DNA of 32,942 nucleotides from Aeromicrobium sp. PE09-221 (GCF_002174305.1 NZ_MIJB01000043.1:1-32942); one strand, 5' to 3'; counted from the stretch's first letter, positions 16,869 to 24,013 are shown. Notes: a model not told the origin generated them from the letters alone. Translations and numbers: made by a program.

Positions 16869-17483
16869 TCAGACGAGTTTGAGCGTTGTCACGCACGTAG
16901 GTGCGTCCGGCTTCGTGGTGAAGTCAACGGTCCCTGTCTTGTCGCCCAGGCGAATCGACATGGTTCCCTCGATGTCGGCCGGCAGCCAGAATCCGACGAA
17001 CCCGTTCGAGTACGTTTCGACGTCCTCGTCCACGATCACCGTGTCGTTGGTCTTGTCCACGATCTTCACGCGCACCTCGGTGTCAGCCAACTCGCCCTTG
17101 CACGTGGTCAGCGAGTGGAAGAAGCACTCGTGCGTTTGCGAAATGAAGGGTGCTGCGGACAGGTAGAAGCGGTCACGGTCCAACGGGACGCTGCCTTCAC
17201 TGTCGCCCGCGCTGAGGATCAACTCGTCTGCTCTCACCGAGGCCATCAGGTCAGTTGGTCGTTGGTCCACCGGGAGGCGATCCAACGCGTTGATCACCTC
17301 GTCTGCAGATTTTCCGGCGAGCCCATACGGCTCCAGGATCTGTTGCGTGTCAGCGGAGTCGCCCTTCGCATCTTCGTTCCCGCCACGTTCTGGTGACGAG
17401 CTGCCGCAAGCGGACAAGACGAGGATCCCGAGAATCGCGATACAGAACAGTCTCTTCATCGGTGTGCGTTTCCTCTTCTTCAT
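16869..17483 (-). CDS. cueP: CueP-family metal-binding lipoprotein
   Basis: From the ATG at 17483 the product is 204 residues. The ATG at 17459 or the one at 17522, which overlaps the tlpA stop as TAATG, are alternatives. A lysine/arginine-rich start and hydrophobic stretch end in the lipobox VLSAC (C26). The mature part has the CueP pattern: EPYGLAGKSADEVI, RPTDLMASVRADEL, then ISQTHECFFHSLTTC and a C-terminal TCVTTL. Besides the lipid Cys it keeps C120, C128 and C197 with nearby His, the expected copper site. Salmonella CueP is the periplasmic copper reservoir, and its thiols must be kept reduced. Here the gene directly follows a CcdA-TlpA thiol reductase pair, which would suit that need. 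Confidence 0.9.
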   Translation of the reverse strand: MKKRKRTPMKRLFCIAILGILVLSACGSSSPERGGNEDAKGDSADTQQILEPYGLAGKSADEVINALDRLPVDQRPTDLMASVRADELILSAGDSEGSVPLDRDRFYLSAAPFISQTHECFFHSLTTCKGELADTEVRVKIVDKTNDTVIVDEDVETYSNGFVGFWLPADIEGTMSIRLGDKTGTVDFTTKPDAPTCVTTLKLV

Positions 17484-17521
17484 CTGGAACTGGTGGGTCG
17501 TGACCTGTCGGTTCTGCGCCA

Positions 17522-18136
17522 TTACCGGACGTCGTCCGTCTCCTGAAGTACTGGTTCGAGCAGGCTACGCAGAGTCGCCGCGGTGGCCGGACCAATGACT
17601 CGGGCGGCAACTCTGCCCCGGCGATCCACCACGAGTGTCGTGGGGACCGCTGAAGTCGTCAGGGCTCCACCGAACGACAGTGTCGCGGTCGATGAGTCCT
17701 GAGCGATCACGCTGTCGTACGGGATCTCGTAATCGCGTTCGAAGGCACGTGCCGCCGCCTCGTTGTCCCGAACGTTGATGCCCATGAATGTCACCGCATC
17801 GCCGTACTGATGGGCGACCTCGACGAGGTCAGGTGCCTCGGTCGCGCAAGGGACGCACCATGAACCCCACACGTTGTAGACGGTCACCTCGCCGCGCAAG
17901 CTGTCCGTGTCGATGGTCTTCCCGCTGAGCAAGCGGGCTTTGAACGGCCGCGACTGGACGCGATCCGCCGATTCGTACTCCTCGATGATTGATCCTCCGT
18001 CGGCTCGGGCGGCCGATGTTGGTGTGGACGCGTTGCTGGACCACCACCACGCGAGAATGCCGAGCGTCGCCAGGACGGCAAGTGCTGCGAGAGTCCTCTT
18101 CCTGGTGCGGTGGGGGGTTCGAGATGGAGTAGTCAC
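17522..18136 (-). CDS. TlpA/ResA-like thiol-disulfide oxidoreductase
   Basis: A 204-residue protein with one N-terminal signal anchor (residues about 15-33) and a thioredoxin-fold domain outside the membrane. The active site is WGSWCVPC and the cis-proline is in TTSAVPTTLVVD. Proteins of this family receive electrons from CcdA and reduce apocytochrome haem-binding cysteines (ResA) or other target proteins (TlpA, ScsD). It lies 15 bases downstream of ccdA, and its stop touches an ATG in the cueP frame. The target here could be apocytochrome c, given resB-ccsB, or CueP, given adjacency. Both are inference. Confidence 0.92.
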   Translation of the reverse strand: MTTPSRTPHRTRKRTLAALAVLATLGILAWWWSSNASTPTSAARADGGSIIEEYESADRVQSRPFKARLLSGKTIDTDSLRGEVTVYNVWGSWCVPCATEAPDLVEVAHQYGDAVTFMGINVRDNEAAARAFERDYEIPYDSVIAQDSSTATLSFGGALTTSAVPTTLVVDRRGRVAARVIGPATAATLRSLLEPVLQETDDVR

Positions 18137-18151
18137 GGGTCAGGACCGCTT

Positions 18152-18931
18152 TCAGATCGGAGGATTCCACGTGTCGACAAGGCCTTGGGTGGCGGCCATC
18201 AGTTCGGACCACCATCCGGTCAGTTGCAGGACGCCCAGAGCAATGAGGAAACCGCCGCCGACTCGAGCCATGTTCGCGGAGTGCTTGCGAGCCCATGCGG
18301 TGCGTCGCATCCAGTTGGTCACGGAGAACGCGGCAATCAGGAAAGGGATCCCCAGGCCCAAGCTGTACGCGAAGGCGAGGCCAGCTCCTCGTCCCGCGGT
18401 GGCTGACGTTGTGGCCAGAGCGAGTACCGCCGCGAGCGCGGGTCCGATGCAGGGGGTCCACCCGACTCCGAAGACGATTCCGAGTAGAGGGGCACCGGCC
18501 AGGCCGACGCGCGGCCGGTACTTGAGTCGGACGGTTCTGTTCACGAACCGAAGGCCCGAGCCGGACAACGCGAAGCCCAGGCCCATCAGCACCGTGAGGA
18601 CTCCGGACCAGCGGATGATCTGGTCCTGGTGCTCAACGAGTTGGGAACCGAGGATGCCGAAGAGCGCGCCGTAGCTGGTGAATACGGCAGCGAATCCCAG
18701 CACGAACAGTCCGGCGCCGACCAGTGTGCGCCCGCGGCCATGAGAAGCCTCGCCGCGTAGTTGGTGCGCCACGGTTGATTCCTGCCCCTCGACTCCCGCG
18801 ACGTAAGAGAGGTATGCGGGCACGAGGGGGAGGGAGCACGGTGAGAAGAAGGAGACGACGCCAGCGATCACCGCTACGAGCATTGCGAGGATCAGCGATC
18901 CGGAGAGGATGGTTTCCTGCAGCTCGATCAT
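18152..18931 (-). CDS. ccdA: CcdA cytochrome c biogenesis / thiol reductant transporter
   Basis: The 259-residue CcdA has six membrane segments. The redox cysteines are in the two hallmark motifs [17 protein letters not shown] (first helix) and [14 protein letters not shown] (fourth helix). It moves electrons from cytosolic thioredoxin across the membrane to extracytoplasmic thioredoxin-like proteins such as the TlpA encoded next. It is the first gene of a four-gene unit. The 172-base leader separating it from the M56 gene carries a BlaI-type operator, so the unit has its own regulated promoter. Length is normal for the family. Confidence 0.94.
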   Translation of the reverse strand: MIELQETILSGSLILAMLVAVIAGVVSFFSPCSLPLVPAYLSYVAGVEGQESTVAHQLRGEASHGRGRTLVGAGLFVLGFAAVFTSYGALFGILGSQLVEHQDQIIRWSGVLTVLMGLGFALSGSGLRFVNRTVRLKYRPRVGLAGAPLLGIVFGVGWTPCIGPALAAVLALATTSATAGRGAGLAFAYSLGLGIPFLIAAFSVTNWMRRTAWARKHSANMARVGGGFLIALGVLQLTGWWSELMAATQGLVDTWNPPI

Positions 18932-19033
18932 GGGAGTCCGCCGAGCTCACCGGCACCTCGAGTGCATGGACCCATCGGCCCTTGTCGCACCACGGTCATA
19001 CCCCTAATCGGTCGAGAACGAACGTTGATCCAT

Positions 19034-19052
19034 CTACTAAGGAAGATAGTAC
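19034..19052 (-). promoter_or_regulatory. BlaI-type operator 2, before ccdA
   Basis: The plus strand reads CTACTAAGGAAGATAGTAC. The arms match operator 1 except for the last base, and the 7-base centre is kept. On the minus strand the site contains TACTAT (19051-19046), a good -10 for ccdA, about 115 bases upstream of its start. Confidence 0.7.
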
Positions 19053-19103
19053 ATGGTGCTCGAGTGTCTCGGGGTGTCGCGTGCTGGCGGCCCGCCGTTT
19101 GAG

Positions 19104-20081
19104 TCAGGAGAAGAGAGCGGGGCGACTGCAACAAGCGTGGGTGAAGCCGCTCTCCCCGCCCGAGTAGGCGGTCAGGAGCGCCGGCGCCGCACCTGTCCCC
19201 ACGATTGCCGCCACGATCAGACCAGTGGTCATCCGGCGGAGCGGCGGCTGCGGCCGGACCAGTCGTCGTGCCCGAGCCAGCGTCGCGCCTCCTGTGGCGG
19301 CCAAGGCACCGGAGGGAACACGCGATGGGGTCATGACGGCGAGTTGAAGCAGTGCTGAGGCAAGTTCGGGGCCGTCCTCGGTCTCGATACCGTCGTCAGC
19401 ATGCATCTCCGCGAGATCGGCGATCTCCTGGTGAGCGACGCCGAAGAAGGGCAGGAGCGGGAGTGCCTCCGCGAGAGCCAGCGACCGTTGGACCAGACGA
19501 TCGTGACGTGCGGCGAGGTGAACTCGCTCATGTCGCAGGACCAACTCCAACTGCCTGGCGGTCAGGTGGTCGGCGGCCCCGCGGGTCACGACGATCTTCC
19601 CCCGGCGCGACCTGCGTCCATCGGGGATGCAGTAGACAGCCGCGGAACCGTGATCGAGCACGACCACGTCCTGACCGAGTGGGCTTTCGACGAGAGCAAG
19701 AGCCTGACGGTGCTGGCGGCGGGCGAGAGTCGCTTCGCGATGATGCCTCGTGAGTGCTCGGGCAACGCGCCACATCACCAGGAAGAACAGTCCGAATCCA
19801 ACGGCGCTGACCGCCGCCCCCGCCGGGGTTGAGTACTGTCGCCGAAGCTCGACGAAGCAAGCGTGAAGGATCTCTCCTGCGGTGCCCACCGGCGAGAACC
19901 CGGGCAGTGCGAGGCAGATCGACCCGAGCAGCAGGGAAACTACGACCGCGCCCGCGAGGGCCTGCCAGAACGCAATGGCGAGCCGTGGGGAGCGATGAGT
20001 CCAACGAGCACGACCAAGCCCGAAGTGGCCGGCCAGCATGAATGCCCCTGCCAGGGCGAAGAACCCCGCCGCATGGCTCAT
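19104..20081 (-). CDS. M56 (BlaR1-like) membrane metalloprotease
   Basis: A 325-residue M56 peptidase with membrane segments at both ends. The zinc site is HERVH with the downstream glutamate in LAEMHADDG. It lacks the large penicillin-binding sensor domain of true BlaR1, as is usual for actinobacterial M56 proteins paired with BlaI. The ATG overlaps the blaI stop by four bases, so the pair is translationally coupled. The expected role is to receive a signal at the membrane and trigger cleavage or release of the BlaI repressor. The C-terminus holds a Cys pair (THACCSRP) just after the last membrane segment, which may be a metal or redox sensor. That is inference. Confidence 0.9.
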   Translation of the reverse strand: MSHAAGFFALAGAFMLAGHFGLGRARWTHRSPRLAIAFWQALAGAVVVSLLLGSICLALPGFSPVGTAGEILHACFVELRRQYSTPAGAAVSAVGFGLFFLVMWRVARALTRHHREATLARRQHRQALALVESPLGQDVVVLDHGSAAVYCIPDGRRSRRGKIVVTRGAADHLTARQLELVLRHERVHLAARHDRLVQRSLALAEALPLLPFFGVAHQEIADLAEMHADDGIETEDGPELASALLQLAVMTPSRVPSGALAATGGATLARARRLVRPQPPLRRMTTGLIVAAIVGTGAAPALLTAYSGGESGFTHACCSRPALFS

Positions 20082-20443
20082 GGGACGCCCTCGGGGTCAT
20101 TCCCCGGCTCTTGGAGGAGTTGACGCAAAGACGCCAAGGCTTCCTCATCCAGGCGGTCGACGAAGTGCATCAGCACCCCGCGCCGGTCCCCGCCGTCGGC
20201 GAGTGCGTTGCCGAGCAATGAAGCGGTGTACTCCTCGCGAGTTTCGCGCGGGCTGTAGACGTAGGCGCGGCCCTGACGCTCACGGGTCACGAACCCCTTG
20301 CCATGGAGGTTGTCCAGCACAGTCATGACTGTCGTATAGGCAATGGTCCGGTCGGCCGCGATGAACTCCTGGACCTCGCGTACGGTCTGGGGCTGCTCGA
20401 CAGCCCACAGGCGTTGCATCACGGATGTCTCCAGCGGGCCCAT
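20078..20443 (-). CDS. blaI: BlaI/MecI/CopY-family repressor
   Basis: A 121-residue repressor starting MGPLETSVMQRLWAV. It has a winged-helix domain (TVREVQEFIAA, then AYTTVMTVLDNLHGKGFVTRE) and a helical dimerisation tail (LASLRQLLQEP). The CxCx4CxC metal motif of CopY is absent, so this is a protease-controlled BlaI-type regulator rather than a direct copper sensor. It is co-transcribed with the M56 protease. Three 19-base inverted repeats of one type lie in front of blaI itself, ccdA and resB. That defines a local regulon of cytochrome c biogenesis and thiol-redox genes. Confidence 0.92.
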   Translation of the reverse strand: MGPLETSVMQRLWAVEQPQTVREVQEFIAADRTIAYTTVMTVLDNLHGKGFVTRERQGRAYVYSPRETREEYTASLLGNALADGGDRRGVLMHFVDRLDEEALASLRQLLQEPGNDPEGVP

Positions 20444-20461
20444 CGCTCACCAACTCTCGGT

Positions 20462-20480
20462 CTACTATGGGACATCGTAT
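20462..20480 (-). promoter_or_regulatory. BlaI-type operator 3, before blaI
   Basis: The plus strand reads CTACTATGGGACATCGTAT: the left arm is exact, the right arm is TCGTAT, and the spacing is identical to operators 1 and 2. It lies 19 bases upstream of the blaI start. On the minus strand TACGAT (20479-20474) is a plausible -10. Autoregulation is expected. Confidence 0.68.
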
Positions 20481-20489
20481 CCGGGGTCC

Positions 20490-20543
20490 GTGAATCTGGT
20501 TCGCCGTGGCCGCATCTACGCAGTGACAGATGGCGTGACCTAG
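20490..20543 (+). other. Possible 17-residue micro-ORF beside the blaI operator
   Basis: GTG at 20490 opens VNLVRRGRIYAVTDGVT and ends in TAG. It begins ten bases beyond operator 3 and points away from blaI. No ribosome site beyond a GGGG run is visible. It could be a leader peptide or chance. Confidence 0.15.
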
Positions 20544-21066
20544 GAACGCCGTCTACCGCTCGGTGCGCGTAGAGGGGGGCATCGGTTTGCTCGTACTCAG
20601 TTGGGACACGACTCGACTGGATCGAACGAAGCGCGTCCCATACTGGCCGCTTTGTGGCCTGATTGGCCCAGTTCTCGTTGCAGGTAGTCGGGTATCGTCG
20701 GAAGTGACCCGAAGGGATCATCCCTACCATTGGAGGGATTTCCGCGGTTCTCGGTACCCACCGTCTTGGCTCGTACGGAGCTCGGACTCGTCAGGGGGTC
20801 GCAGGTTCAATCCAGGCAGCCGGCCGCGAGACCCCCGCTCCGACCGATCCGTCAATGGCACGCTTCCATCGACGAATGAGCGTAGGTCGGTGGCAGGACG
20901 TACGCCGAGATCTGTCGCCGCTTATGGGCGCAAAACTCACCGACCCGGCGTGTGTCGTCTCGGAGACTGCAAGACCCTCTCGCTCTCGCCAGTGGGGTTT
21001 CGTGCCTCCGGTCAGGCGTGCGCCCGGCCAATTCCCGCTCGTAAGGGCGCATGGCGATGTCACGGT
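20544..21066. other. Degraded non-coding stretch with tRNA-like fragment
   Basis: These 520 bases lack a convincing gene. Base composition is visibly less GC-rich than the flanks and all open frames have poor protein-like composition. The segment 20791-20820 (TCAGGGGGTCGCAGGTTCAA and ten more bases) resembles the T-arm region of a tRNA gene but does not pair properly. The stretch looks like a decayed element end. Confidence 0.5.
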
Positions 21067-21285
21067 CTAGCTGGTGGGTGTCCTCCACGCGAACGTAAAG
21101 AGCATGAACTCAGAGACAAGCGTCGAGTTCATCTGTACAAGCTCCCACCCCTGCTTCGCGTAGTTGTCCAAGTAGGAGTCCAGTTGAGGAAACGTGAACT
21201 CCTTCCCCGGAATCGGATCGACGTCAAAAAAGACCGGAAGTGACGTCACGAAGAGCTTGCTGTCGCTTGGCATGAAACAAACCAT
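21067..21285 (-). CDS. Hypothetical protein, DUF4177-like C-terminus, possibly a gene remnant
   Basis: The frame ends with FPQLDSYLDNYAKQGWELVQ followed by a beta-strand-like tail, similar to small DUF4177-type proteins (xxLNxxGxxGWELV). From the ATG at 21285 it gives 72 residues, but the frame is open far upstream and no ribosome site marks a start. A hydrophobic segment in another minus-strand frame at about 21396-21450 (LKFVLSIVVVALLLLGGP then stop) would join it after one frameshift. This may therefore be a broken membrane-anchored protein. Codon third positions are less GC-rich than in neighbours, suggesting foreign origin. Confidence 0.4.
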   Translation of the reverse strand: MVCFMPSDSKLFVTSLPVFFDVDPIPGKEFTFPQLDSYLDNYAKQGWELVQMNSTLVSEFMLFTFAWRTPTS

Positions 21286-21565
21286 AGGGGGCAGCTGCAC
21301 CTTTCGGTGCCATATGAACTGGGTGCTGAGTGTGCCGACCAAAGGAGGTCGATCTTGCGCTATCGGGCCGCTGTCGGCGTCTCGTGGGGCGTCCTTTACG
21401 GGCCGCCAAGGAGCAATAGGGCGACGACTACGATGGACAGTACGAACTTCAGATCGGTGCACCCCCAGGGGGCACACTTCCGACGTAACGGGACGCAACG
21501 GTAGGTAACGCTCGCTGGAATTGCAGGCGAGAACTGATTTTGCCTGGAACGCCAGAGAGCGTCGC
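21286..21565. other. Region without a clear gene
   Basis: It contains the minus-strand hydrophobic remnant noted for the preceding gene. On the plus strand an AAAGGAGG sequence at 21341-21348 precedes a TTG that opens a 49-codon frame ending at 21504 with no recognisable features. I see no firm gene. Confidence 0.4.
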
Positions 21566-21590
21566 TTGGGTTCAAGTCCCCCCTCGGACA
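21566..21590 (+). other. 3' end of a tRNA gene (tRNA-Leu-like), probable attR
   Basis: The layout fits tRNA positions 49-73. The T-stem 5' strand TTGGG is followed by the T-loop TTCAAGT, then CCCCC, an acceptor 3' strand CTCGGAC and discriminator A, with no encoded CCA. The matching 5' half (GTCCGAG) is absent in the preceding 100 bases. The 5' T-stem strand pairs only in its last three positions, as expected if recombination replaced the upstream half. GGGTTCAAGTCCCCC followed by CTCGGAC fits a leucine tRNA best. It is followed by a terminator, as a native tRNA end would be. Confidence 0.6.
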
Positions 21591-21598
21591 CGCAAGAA

Positions 21599-21646
21599 CC
21601 AGATGGCTCTGACTCGCGGGAACGCGATCAGGGCCATCTGGCTTTT
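21599..21646 (+). terminator. Strong rho-independent terminator
   Basis: CCAGATGGC (21599-21607) pairs perfectly with GCCATCTGG (21633-21641). The stem continues inward through TCTGA/TCAGG and TCGCG/CGCGA to a small loop, and CTTTTC follows on the plus side only. It terminates rightward transcription and sits just after the tRNA fragment, upstream of the arsR 3' end. Confidence 0.85.
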
Positions 21647-21688
21647 CGTGCCGGAAGCACCGATGCGGGGTGAACCCCGTGAAAGCTC

Positions 21689-22036
21689 TCATGGCTTCAG
21701 GGCGTTGCTGAGCGCGTGAAAGGCGCCGTCGACGACACGATAGAACGCCCATCGGCCGCGCTGTTCGCGCACGACGAGCCCGGCGTCCACGAGCTGCTTC
21801 ATGTGGTGCGAGACGGTCGGTTGAGAGAGTCCGACGGGTTCGGTCAGGTCGCAGATGCAGGCTTCGCGCTCGACCTGGGCCGCGATGAGGGACAACAGCC
21901 GGACGCGCGTCGGGTCGCCGAGCGCCTTGAATACCCGCGCGAGGTGCTCGGCCTCCTCGACGTTCAAGGTGCCTCCCGTGACGGGCGAGCAGCAGTCGAC
22001 TTGGTCGACGACGGGGAGGGCGCTGCGGATGGTCAT
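21689..22036 (-). CDS. arsR: Arsenic-responsive ArsR-family repressor
   Basis: A 115-residue winged-helix repressor. The DNA-recognition helix lies in GLSQPTVSHHMKQL. Cysteines C15 and C16 (VDCCSPV) and C60/C62 (ACICDL) are in place for As(III) binding. A Cys pair at 15-16 with one near 55 is the arrangement described for corynebacterial ArsR, so the site is of that type rather than the enteric CxC-only type. It is divergent from arsM-acr3-arsC, and two palindromes in the 94-base gap are the likely operators. Its 3' end faces the terminator and tRNA fragment. Confidence 0.93.
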   Translation of the reverse strand: MTIRSALPVVDQVDCCSPVTGGTLNVEEAEHLARVFKALGDPTRVRLLSLIAAQVEREACICDLTEPVGLSQPTVSHHMKQLVDAGLVVREQRGRWAFYRVVDGAFHALSNALKP

Positions 22037-22056
22037 GGAGACAGTCTCTCAGACGC

Positions 22057-22072
22057 ATTGACAAACGTCGAT
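22057..22072. promoter_or_regulatory. ArsR operator, proximal to arsR
   Basis: ATTGACAAACGTCGAT is an imperfect copy of the palindrome at 22093. It contains TTGACA (22058-22063), a consensus -35 for rightward transcription, with CAATCT 17 bases on as a weak -10. Confidence 0.55.
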
Positions 22073-22092
22073 ACATAGACCAATCTCGATGC

Positions 22093-22108
22093 ATCGACAC
22101 ATGTCGAT
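22093..22108. promoter_or_regulatory. ArsR operator, proximal to arsM
   Basis: ATCGACACATGTCGAT, with perfect 7-base arms and a 2-base centre, 22 bases before the arsM start codon. Confidence 0.7.
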
Positions 22109-22130
22109 CGAATTCGAAGGAGCGTCCGCC

Positions 22131-22940
22131 ATGGCCAGCGCATCGCACACGAAGGAAGAGTTGCTCGACGAGGTGCGTCAGCGCTACGCGTGGGCCGCCA
22201 CCGCCGTCGGGCGTGGCGTGTCGACCACGGAGGTGAACGATTCGCTGCGGGTCGTCGCCGCTTGCGATTCGTCCGGTTGTGGCAGCGTCGACGTGGCGGT
22301 CGACGAGTCCTTCGGTGCCGCGTTCTACGACAGCGACGACCAGGAGGTCCTTCCCGCGGAGGCGATCGCAGCGAGCCTCGGATGCGGCAACCCCACGGCG
22401 GTCGCCGAACTCCGGGCAGGGGAGAAGGTCCTGGATCTCGGGTCCGGCGGCGGCATCGACGTCTTGCTCTCGGCCCGCCGGGTGGGGCAGACCGGGTTCG
22501 CCTACGGCGTTGACATGACCGATGAGATGCTCGAGCTCGCCCGCGCCAACGCGGAGAAGGCCGGCGCCACCAACGTCGAGTTCCTGAAGGGGACGATCGA
22601 GGACGTCCCGCTGGCAGGTGCCTCGGTCGATATGGTGATCTCGAACTGCGTCATCAACCTCTCGGTGGACAAGCCGAAGGTCCTCGCCGAGATGTACCGC
22701 GTGCTTGTTCCCGGCGGCCGCATCGGCATCTCCGATGTCGTCGCCGAGAACCACCTTACGGCCGACGATCGCGCCGATCGTGGCTCCTACGTCGGCTGCA
22801 TTGCCGGCGCTCTGTCGAAGCAGGAGTACCTGACCGGGCTCGCGGAGGTTGGCTTCGTCCACGCGGAAGTGGAGTTCACGCACGAGGCCGTCCCCGGAAT
22901 GCACGGCGCCATCATCCGTGCCACCAAGCCGAGCGCATGA
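22131..22940 (+). CDS. arsM: Arsenite methyltransferase ArsM
   Basis: A 269-residue SAM-dependent methyltransferase. The ATG at 22131 has GAAGGAG eight bases upstream, so the earlier in-frame start is not used. The SAM site is VLDLGSGGGIDVLL followed by GVDMTDEML. Arsenite-binding cysteines are C45/C50 (ACDSSGC), C173 (SNCVINLS) and C223 (VGCIAG), the last two aligning with the essential pair of algal ArsM. The enzyme methylates As(III) toward volatile or less retained forms. Its stop overlaps the ATG of the efflux gene. Confidence 0.95.
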   Translation: MASASHTKEELLDEVRQRYAWAATAVGRGVSTTEVNDSLRVVAACDSSGCGSVDVAVDESFGAAFYDSDDQEVLPAEAIAASLGCGNPTAVAELRAGEKVLDLGSGGGIDVLLSARRVGQTGFAYGVDMTDEMLELARANAEKAGATNVEFLKGTIEDVPLAGASVDMVISNCVINLSVDKPKVLAEMYRVLVPGGRIGISDVVAENHLTADDRADRGSYVGCIAGALSKQEYLTGLAEVGFVHAEVEFTHEAVPGMHGAIIRATKPSA

Positions 22941-24013
22941 TGTCGACGGCACAGACCGAGGACGCGCGGCGTCTCGGCACTCTCGACCGCTTTCTGCCAG
23001 TGTGGATCGGGCTCGCGATGCTCGCCGGCTTGGTGACCGGTCGAGTCGTACCGGGCGTCGCCGACGCACTCGAAGCCGTCACGGTCGGAGGGATCTCCGT
23101 GCCGATCGCGTTCGGCCTGCTCGTCATGATGTACCCGGTGCTGGCGAAGGTCCGGTACGACGAGGTGGGCCACGTCGCTCGCGACCGTCGCATGATGGCG
23201 CTGTCGCTCGTGCTCAACTGGCTGATCGGCCCGGCGCTCATGTTCGCGCTGGCGTGGTCGTTCCTCCCCGACCTGCCGGAGTACCGCACCGGCCTCATCA
23301 TCGTCGGACTCGCGCGGTGCATCGCCATGGTGATCATCTGGAACGACCTGGCCTGCGGTGACCGTGAGGCCGCCGCGGTTCTTGTTGCGGTCAATTCCGT
23401 CTTCCAGGTCGTGGCGTTCGCCGGTCTGGGCTGGTTCTACCTCGACGTGCTGCCGGGCTGGCTCGGCCTGTCCACGACAGGGCTGGACGTGTCAGCATGG
23501 GAGATCGCGCGCAGCGTGCTGATCTTCCTCGGCGTGCCGCTGGCCGCCGGCTACCTCACCCGCCGCATCGGCGAAGCGCGCCGAGGTCGGAACTGGTACG
23601 AGCGCGAGCTGCTGCCACGGCTCGGTCCGTGGGCGCTCTACGGGTTGCTGTTCACGATCGTCGTTCTGTTCGCATTCCAGGGCGAGAGCATCGCGAGCCA
23701 GCCGTTCGACGTCGCTCGTATCGCCCTGCCGCTGATCGTGTACTTCGCGCTGATGTGGGCGGGCTCGCTTGCTCTCGCACGCGCCGTCGGACTGGGCTAC
23801 CCGCGCGCCACCGCGGTGGCGTTCACCGCGGCCGGCAACAACTTCGAGCTGGCCATCGCCGTCGCCATCGGCGTCTTCGGCGTCACCAGCGGTCAAGCAC
23901 TCGCGGGCGTCGTCGGGCCCCTGATCGAAGTCCCCATCCTCATCGGCCTGGTCTACGTCGGCCTTTGGGCACGGCGCTGGTTCCCCGATACCACCGAAGG
24001 AGCACGCCCATGA
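22937..24013 (+). CDS. acr3: Arsenite efflux permease Acr3
   Basis: A 358-residue ten-helix permease of the ACR3 family. The fourth-helix motif GLARCIAMVIIWNDLACGD contains the cysteine needed for arsenite transport, and FTAAGNNFELAIAVAIGVFG near the end is the second conserved region. It uses the membrane potential or proton gradient to extrude As(III)/Sb(III). It overlaps arsM and arsC by four bases on each side, forming a tightly coupled three-gene operon. Confidence 0.96.
   Translation: MMSTAQTEDARRLGTLDRFLPVWIGLAMLAGLVTGRVVPGVADALEAVTVGGISVPIAFGLLVMMYPVLAKVRYDEVGHVARDRRMMALSLVLNWLIGPALMFALAWSFLPDLPEYRTGLIIVGLARCIAMVIIWNDLACGDREAAAVLVAVNSVFQVVAFAGLGWFYLDVLPGWLGLSTTGLDVSAWEIARSVLIFLGVPLAAGYLTRRIGEARRGRNWYERELLPRLGPWALYGLLFTIVVLFAFQGESIASQPFDVARIALPLIVYFALMWAGSLALARAVGLGYPRATAVAFTAAGNNFELAIAVAIGVFGVTSGQALAGVVGPLIEVPILIGLVYVGLWARRWFPDTTEGARP

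Noticed and set aside
19000..19012. CATACCCCTA resembling a half CsoR site upstream of ccdA
   Set aside because: No matching inverted half is present; a BlaI-type operator explains the regulation of this promoter better.
20563..21243. 226-codon plus-strand frame in the degraded region
   Set aside because: Arg/Ser/Pro-rich composition, no ribosome site, and it runs through the tRNA-like scrap; not a credible protein.
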